DNA of 64,000 nt from CAWCAW01 sp963714125 (GTDB taxonomy: Bacteria > Actinomycetota > Acidimicrobiia > Acidimicrobiales > UBA8190), in NCBI GenBank assembly GCA_963714125.1, contig OY970234.1, positions 2,604,001 to 2,668,000 of the forward strand. The letters run 5' to 3'. Made by a program: the position numbers and the translations under genes. The notes below the pieces were generated by a model that searched no databases, was not told the origin of the DNA, and saw nothing but the letters and a program-made list of their open reading frames with translations. Of this stretch, positions 60,717 through 64,000 are shown in pieces. Every line of letters begins with the position of its first letter. The stretch's first letter is position 1.

Positions 60717-61766
60717 ATGGAACCTCCGTACGACATCCCTGACATCCCTGACATCCCTGACATCCCTGCCATCGTGGCCGCACCCGCGCCGCGCGACGTC
60801 GACCAGCCTGCCGACGATCCCACGAGCGACCCCACGGGTCCCCAGGCCACGACGGCCACGACGGCCACGGAGGACGCCGGACCCCGCACGTTGCACCGAG
60901 ACCTGCGCCACCGGATCGTCGGTGGAGTGGCGGCCGGAGTCGCCGAGTACTTGGGCATCGACCCTGGCATCGTGCGGGTGGCTTTTGTCGTGCTGGCCGT
61001 CTTTGGCGGCTCGGGCGTGCTGCTGTACATGGCGGCTTGGCTGCTCATCCCCTCCAATCACTCGGGGCGCAGCGTGGCTCAGGATTGGGTGCTCCACCCT
61101 CCCCCGCGCCGCAGCTTGATCGTGTTCGTCATCGGGTCGGTCCTGGCCCTGGTGGCGCTGTCGGACTTGTTCTCCTCGGGCCCGTGGTGGCCGCACTGGG
61201 ATGGCGGTTTCGGGTTCTTCCTCGCTCTGGCGGCCTTGGTAGCCGTCGTCGTGCTCATGGGGGGAAACCGGGGCAACGGTTTCGGGAGGTCCCGATTGCA
61301 CTGGCTCGTCGTCACCTCGCTCGTCATCACGGTGGGGGTGGCGACGGTGGCAGCCGCCACCGTGTTCACGGTGGAAGCCATAAGCGGCGTGCCGCTACGC
61401 GGCGGCATCGGATTAAGCCAGTGGCACCCGGCCTCGGCTTCTCAGGTCAAGCCCCACTACCAGCTGGCCATGGGCAACCTCGTCGTCGACCTGAGCGCCG
61501 TCGACTTCAGCCGCGGCACCACCGACGTTAAAGCCACTGTCGGCATCGGACGCGTCCTCATCGAGCTGCCGCCCGGCCCCAGTGTGAACGTGACGGCGCA
61601 CAGCGGCCTTGGTGGCCTGCAGATCTTCGGACAGAACAACGGCGGGTTCGATTCGGACCAGACGACGCAGTCCTTCGGCGTTCGGGGGTCACCCGGTCAT
61701 GGGGCGCGCATCGTCGTCGACGCTGAAGCCGGCGTAGGTCAGGTCCAAGTCGTACGGGCCGCATGA
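60717..61766 (+). CDS. PspC-domain membrane protein with LiaF/toast-rack C-terminus
   Basis: The ATG at 60717 opens a 349-residue protein. A Pro/Asp N-terminus holds four exact 9 bp repeats (60732-60767, each encoding Asp-Ile-Pro). A PspC domain follows (about 60-120, HRDLRHRIVGGVAAGVAEYLGIDPGIVRVAFVVLAVF), then further membrane helices and an outer LiaF-type beta domain (about 255-345, GNLVVDLSAVDF... RVLIELPPGPSVNVTAHSGLGGLQIFG). LiaF proteins restrain LiaS kinases; its divergent position to the kinase pair supports that role. Confidence 0.88.
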   Translation: MEPPYDIPDIPDIPDIPAIVAAPAPRDVDQPADDPTSDPTGPQATTATTATEDAGPRTLHRDLRHRIVGGVAAGVAEYLGIDPGIVRVAFVVLAVFGGSGVLLYMAAWLLIPSNHSGRSVAQDWVLHPPPRRSLIVFVIGSVLALVALSDLFSSGPWWPHWDGGFGFFLALAALVAVVVLMGGNRGNGFGRSRLHWLVVTSLVITVGVATVAAATVFTVEAISGVPLRGGIGLSQWHPASASQVKPHYQLAMGNLVVDLSAVDFSRGTTDVKATVGIGRVLIELPPGPSVNVTAHSGLGGLQIFGQNNGGFDSDQTTQSFGVRGSPGHGARIVVDAEAGVGQVQVVRAA

Positions 61767-61769
61767 GCA

Positions 61770-61809
61770 CGCGACAAGGGCCGACCGCAGCGGGCCGGCC
61801 CTTGTCGCG
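61770..61809. terminator. Strong hairpin between convergent genes
   Basis: Perfect 14 bp arms CGCGACAAGGGCCG (61770-61783) and CGGCCCTTGTCGCG (61796-61809) with a 12 nt loop, next to a run of A. It lies 4 nt after the LiaF-like stop and faces the peroxiredoxin gene, so it likely ends both transcripts. Confidence 0.75.
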
Positions 61810-61837
61810 CAAAAAAACGACTACTGCGTGGAAAGAT

Positions 61838-62473
61838 TTACCGGTTGGGCTGAGGGGTCACCCGCAAGTAGGGCTTGAGCGCCTTGAAGCCCTTGGGGAA
61901 CTTGTTCTTGGCATCCTCGTCGGAGACGGCGGGAACGATGATGACGTCTTGACCGTCTTTCCAGTTGACCGGCGTCGCCACTTGGTAGTCAGCCGTCAGC
62001 TGCAGCGAGTCGAGAACGCGCAGCACCTCGTCCACGTTACGACCCGTCGACGCCGGGTACGTGATGGTGAGCTTGACCTTCTTGTCCGGGCCGATGATGA
62101 ACACCGAACGCACCGTGGCGGTGTCGTTGGCATTGGGGTGGATCATGTCGTAAAGGTCGGCCACCTTGCGGTCGGGGTCGCCGATAAGAGGGAAGTTCAG
62201 CGCCGAGCCTTGAGTCTCCTCGATGTCACCCTTCCAACCGTTGTGGGACTCCACCGAATCAACGGAAAGGCCGATGAGCTTCGTATTGCGCTTGTCGAAC
62301 TCACCCTTGGCCTTGGCGAAGGCACCGAGCTCGGTGGTGCACACCGGGGTGAAGTCCTTCGGGTGCGAGAACAACACGCCCCACGAGTCACCCAGCCACT
62401 CATGGAAGTTGAGTGTGCCATCGGTCGTTTCGGCCGTGAAGTCGGGGGCGATGTCGCCCAGACGGACTGCCAT
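61838..62473 (-). CDS. 1-Cys peroxiredoxin (Prx6-type)
   Basis: The 211-residue protein has peroxidatic Cys45 in HPKDFTPVCTTELG and no second Cys. The Prx6-type C-terminal domain has YPASTGRNVDEVLRVLDSLQL, TPVNWKDGQDVIIVP and KPYLRVTPQP. It reduces peroxides with an external thiol donor. The ATG follows GGAGG (TAGGAGGATCG). It is a single gene, convergent with the LiaF-like gene. Confidence 0.96.
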   Translation of the reverse strand: MAVRLGDIAPDFTAETTDGTLNFHEWLGDSWGVLFSHPKDFTPVCTTELGAFAKAKGEFDKRNTKLIGLSVDSVESHNGWKGDIEETQGSALNFPLIGDPDRKVADLYDMIHPNANDTATVRSVFIIGPDKKVKLTITYPASTGRNVDEVLRVLDSLQLTADYQVATPVNWKDGQDVIIVPAVSDEDAKNKFPKGFKALKPYLRVTPQPNR

Positions 62474-62630
62474 GTGTCGATCCTCCTACATTCGCGTCAC
62501 TGCGAATCTCGGTCGTCTGCTTGTCGATGGGAGTGTACCGGGGCGCCAGGCAATTGTCGACCCAGCCAGTCGGCTTTAGGGACGGTGATGGGCGGTGAGG
62601 GTGGTGAGCCCTCTGGGAGAATGGCTCGCC

Positions 62631-63440
62631 ATGGACACGCCCATCTCTCCCGAACACGCCGTGGTGGTCACCAAGGACGGTCCAGTCACCGTGGTGACAA
62701 TCTCCCGGCCCGAGCGTCGCAACGCCGTCGACTCCCGCACAGCCACGGCGCTGATCGAGGCTTTCGAAGCTTTTGACGCCGACGACAGCGCCTCGGTCGC
62801 CATCCTCACCGGGGCCGGGGGGTCGTTCTGCTCGGGCGCCGACCTCAAGGCGCTCGAAGCCGGGGACAAACGCCCGGTGCGCGACCAGGGTCCCGGACCC
62901 ATGGGACCGACGTGGCTCGAACTCGGCAAGCCGGTCATCGCCGCCATCGAAGGGCCGGCCGTGGCCGGCGGGCTCGAGTTGGCTTTGTGGTGTGACCTCA
63001 GGGTGGCGGCCACCAATGCCGTGCTCGGTGTCTACTGCCGCCGCTTCGGAGTCCCGTTGGTGGACGGTGGAACGGTACGACTCCCCCGGCTCATCGGCCA
63101 TAGCCATGCCATGGACCTCATCCTCACGGGTCGAGGCGTGAGCGGCCCCGAAGCGCTCCACATGGGTCTGGTCAACCGCTTGAGCCGGCCCGGCCACGCT
63201 CTCACCGATGCGCTCGAGTTGGCCCACACGCTGGCCGCGTTGCCGCCGCTGTGCATGCGCAACGATCGGCGCTCGGCGTTGGCGCAGTGGGGCCTGAGCG
63301 AGGCCGATGCCATGGTCGTCGAAGCGCAGCTCGGGCGGGCCACCATCGCCAGCGGCGAGACGCTGGCGGGGGCGCGGCGCTTTGCCGGGGGTGCCGGGCG
63401 CCACGGTGGCGACGTACCTGACGAGGCACCGCCGGCGTGA
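62631..63440 (+). CDS. Enoyl-CoA hydratase/isomerase family protein
   Basis: The ATG at 62631 is preferred (269 residues) over an upstream GTG. Crotonase features are RPERRNAVDSRTATAL, the oxyanion-hole segment GAGGSFCSGADLKALE and EGPAVAGGLELALWCDLRVA. FGVPLVDGGTVRLPRLIGHSHAMDLILTG follows, with an acidic residue near the usual catalytic Glu position (VPLVDGG). It hydrates or isomerises enoyl-CoA. The stop overlaps the next GTG. Confidence 0.9.
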   Translation: MDTPISPEHAVVVTKDGPVTVVTISRPERRNAVDSRTATALIEAFEAFDADDSASVAILTGAGGSFCSGADLKALEAGDKRPVRDQGPGPMGPTWLELGKPVIAAIEGPAVAGGLELALWCDLRVAATNAVLGVYCRRFGVPLVDGGTVRLPRLIGHSHAMDLILTGRGVSGPEALHMGLVNRLSRPGHALTDALELAHTLAALPPLCMRNDRRSALAQWGLSEADAMVVEAQLGRATIASGETLAGARRFAGGAGRHGGDVPDEAPPA

Positions 63441-64000
63441 ACGATCCAAACGCGCCGAGCCCGGTCACCTCCGGCCCGGCCGTGGCTGCCTTCGACTTCG
63501 ACGGGACGCTGACCCATGGCGGCAGCGTGTGGAAGTTCCTCGCCGCCATGGTGGGCGCACCGCGGGTCGTGCTGGCCGGGTTGGTGGTGTTCCCGCGCTT
63601 CGTGCTGGCTGCGGTCCTCGGCGGGAAATGGGCCGACGACGCCAAAGAGGCGTTGTTCGTGCGCACCTTGGCCGGCCTCGACGCCACCGTCGCCGCCGAA
63701 CGCGCCGCCGCATTCGGACGCTCGCACTACCGCCGCCGCGCTCGGGGGGACGTCCGCAACCAACTCGAATGGCATCGCCGCCAGGGGCACCGTCTCGTGA
63801 TCGTGTCGGCCTCACCCGAGAGCTACATCACGGCGGTAGGCCGGGAGTTGGGTGTGGACGGCGTCTTGGCCACCCGCCTCGAAGTGGGCAGTGACGGCCG
63901 GCTCACCGGGCATTACGACGGACGCAACTGCCGCGGCAGCGAGAAGCTGGCCCGGCTACGGGCGTGGATGGCGGACAATCTCGACACGCCCGCCTCCGAG
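63437..64000 (+). CDS. HAD-IB family phosphatase, partial (runs off window)
   Basis: A GTG overlapping the enoyl-CoA hydratase TGA (GTGA) opens a frame that runs to the window end (188 codons). The HAD motif I DFDGTLT (nucleophile Asp), motif II Ser in IVSASPESYI and the cap-like region fit SerB/HAD-IB hydrolases, some of which are fused to acyltransferases in actinobacteria. The substrate is unknown. The 3' part lies outside the window. Confidence 0.88.
   Translation, partial: MNDPNAPSPVTSGPAVAAFDFDGTLTHGGSVWKFLAAMVGAPRVVLAGLVVFPRFVLAAVLGGKWADDAKEALFVRTLAGLDATVAAERAAAFGRSHYRRRARGDVRNQLEWHRRQGHRLVIVSASPESYITAVGRELGVDGVLATRLEVGSDGRLTGHYDGRNCRGSEKLARLRAWMADNLDTPASE

Noticed and set aside
60732..60767. 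CRISPR or non-coding tandem array
   Set aside because: Units are 9 bp, contiguous and in frame inside a gene; no spacers. No CRISPR array was seen anywhere in the window.

Overview
The window is GC-rich and gene-dense. Its content points to an actinomycete: an AfsR-type regulator, mycobacterial-style FadD17 and WS/DGAT proteins, an F420-type LLM oxidoreductase, PspC/toast-rack proteins, a sortase-E-like LAxTG signal and many GTG starts. Acidimicrobiia is my best guess at class level, but this is inference from gene content; no rRNA or other strong marker is present.

Layout. 0.1-12.5 kb: an AfsR/SARP ATPase regulator, three small unknown genes, a secreted GH76 glycanase, a GT-C membrane mannosyltransferase-like protein, an IPT/TIG secreted protein, an ECF sigma factor with a membrane partner, a frameshifted TIGR03085 gene and a sortase-anchored protein. 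12.6-31.8 kb: lipid/steroid-type catabolism (Rieske oxygenase, thiolase, FadD17 ligase, P450, quinone oxidoreductase, RidA, FAD oxidoreductase) with a hydrolase-cyclase fusion, a TetR/tautomerase pair and a DMT exporter. Gene relics (PIN toxin, P450, IS21 transposase) are scattered through it. 32-37 kb: small unknown proteins, a chorismate-lyase-like protein and a Sel1/TPR protein, with dispersed repeats.

37.9-52.35 kb is a mosaic island. It ends at an intact tRNA-Gly(GCC) gene (minus strand). Three roughly 300 bp direct repeats, each holding a displaced 3' part of that tRNA, divide it. Between them lie three toxin-antitoxin (TA) modules plus a Doc remnant, a duplicated lyase gene, a truncated IS3-type transposase, an XRE regulator, and an RHS polymorphic-toxin tip with a translationally coupled candidate immunity gene. 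The RHS gene is split by a complete 2,567 bp IS21-family element with a 6 bp target duplication; removing the element restores the frame exactly. No integrase gene remains.

52.4-64 kb is core-like: WS/DGAT acyltransferase, dUTPase, oligoribonuclease, aldo/keto reductase, acyl-CoA synthetase, SDR, a LiaSR-like two-component pair divergent from a PspC/LiaF-like protein, a 1-Cys peroxiredoxin, an enoyl-CoA hydratase and the start of a HAD phosphatase.

The most novel-looking parts are the tRNA-Gly repeat array with its RHS toxin/immunity cassette, the hydrolase-cyclase fusion with a decayed hydrolase triad, and a PspC-kinase whose conserved N-terminus has no ordinary start codon.
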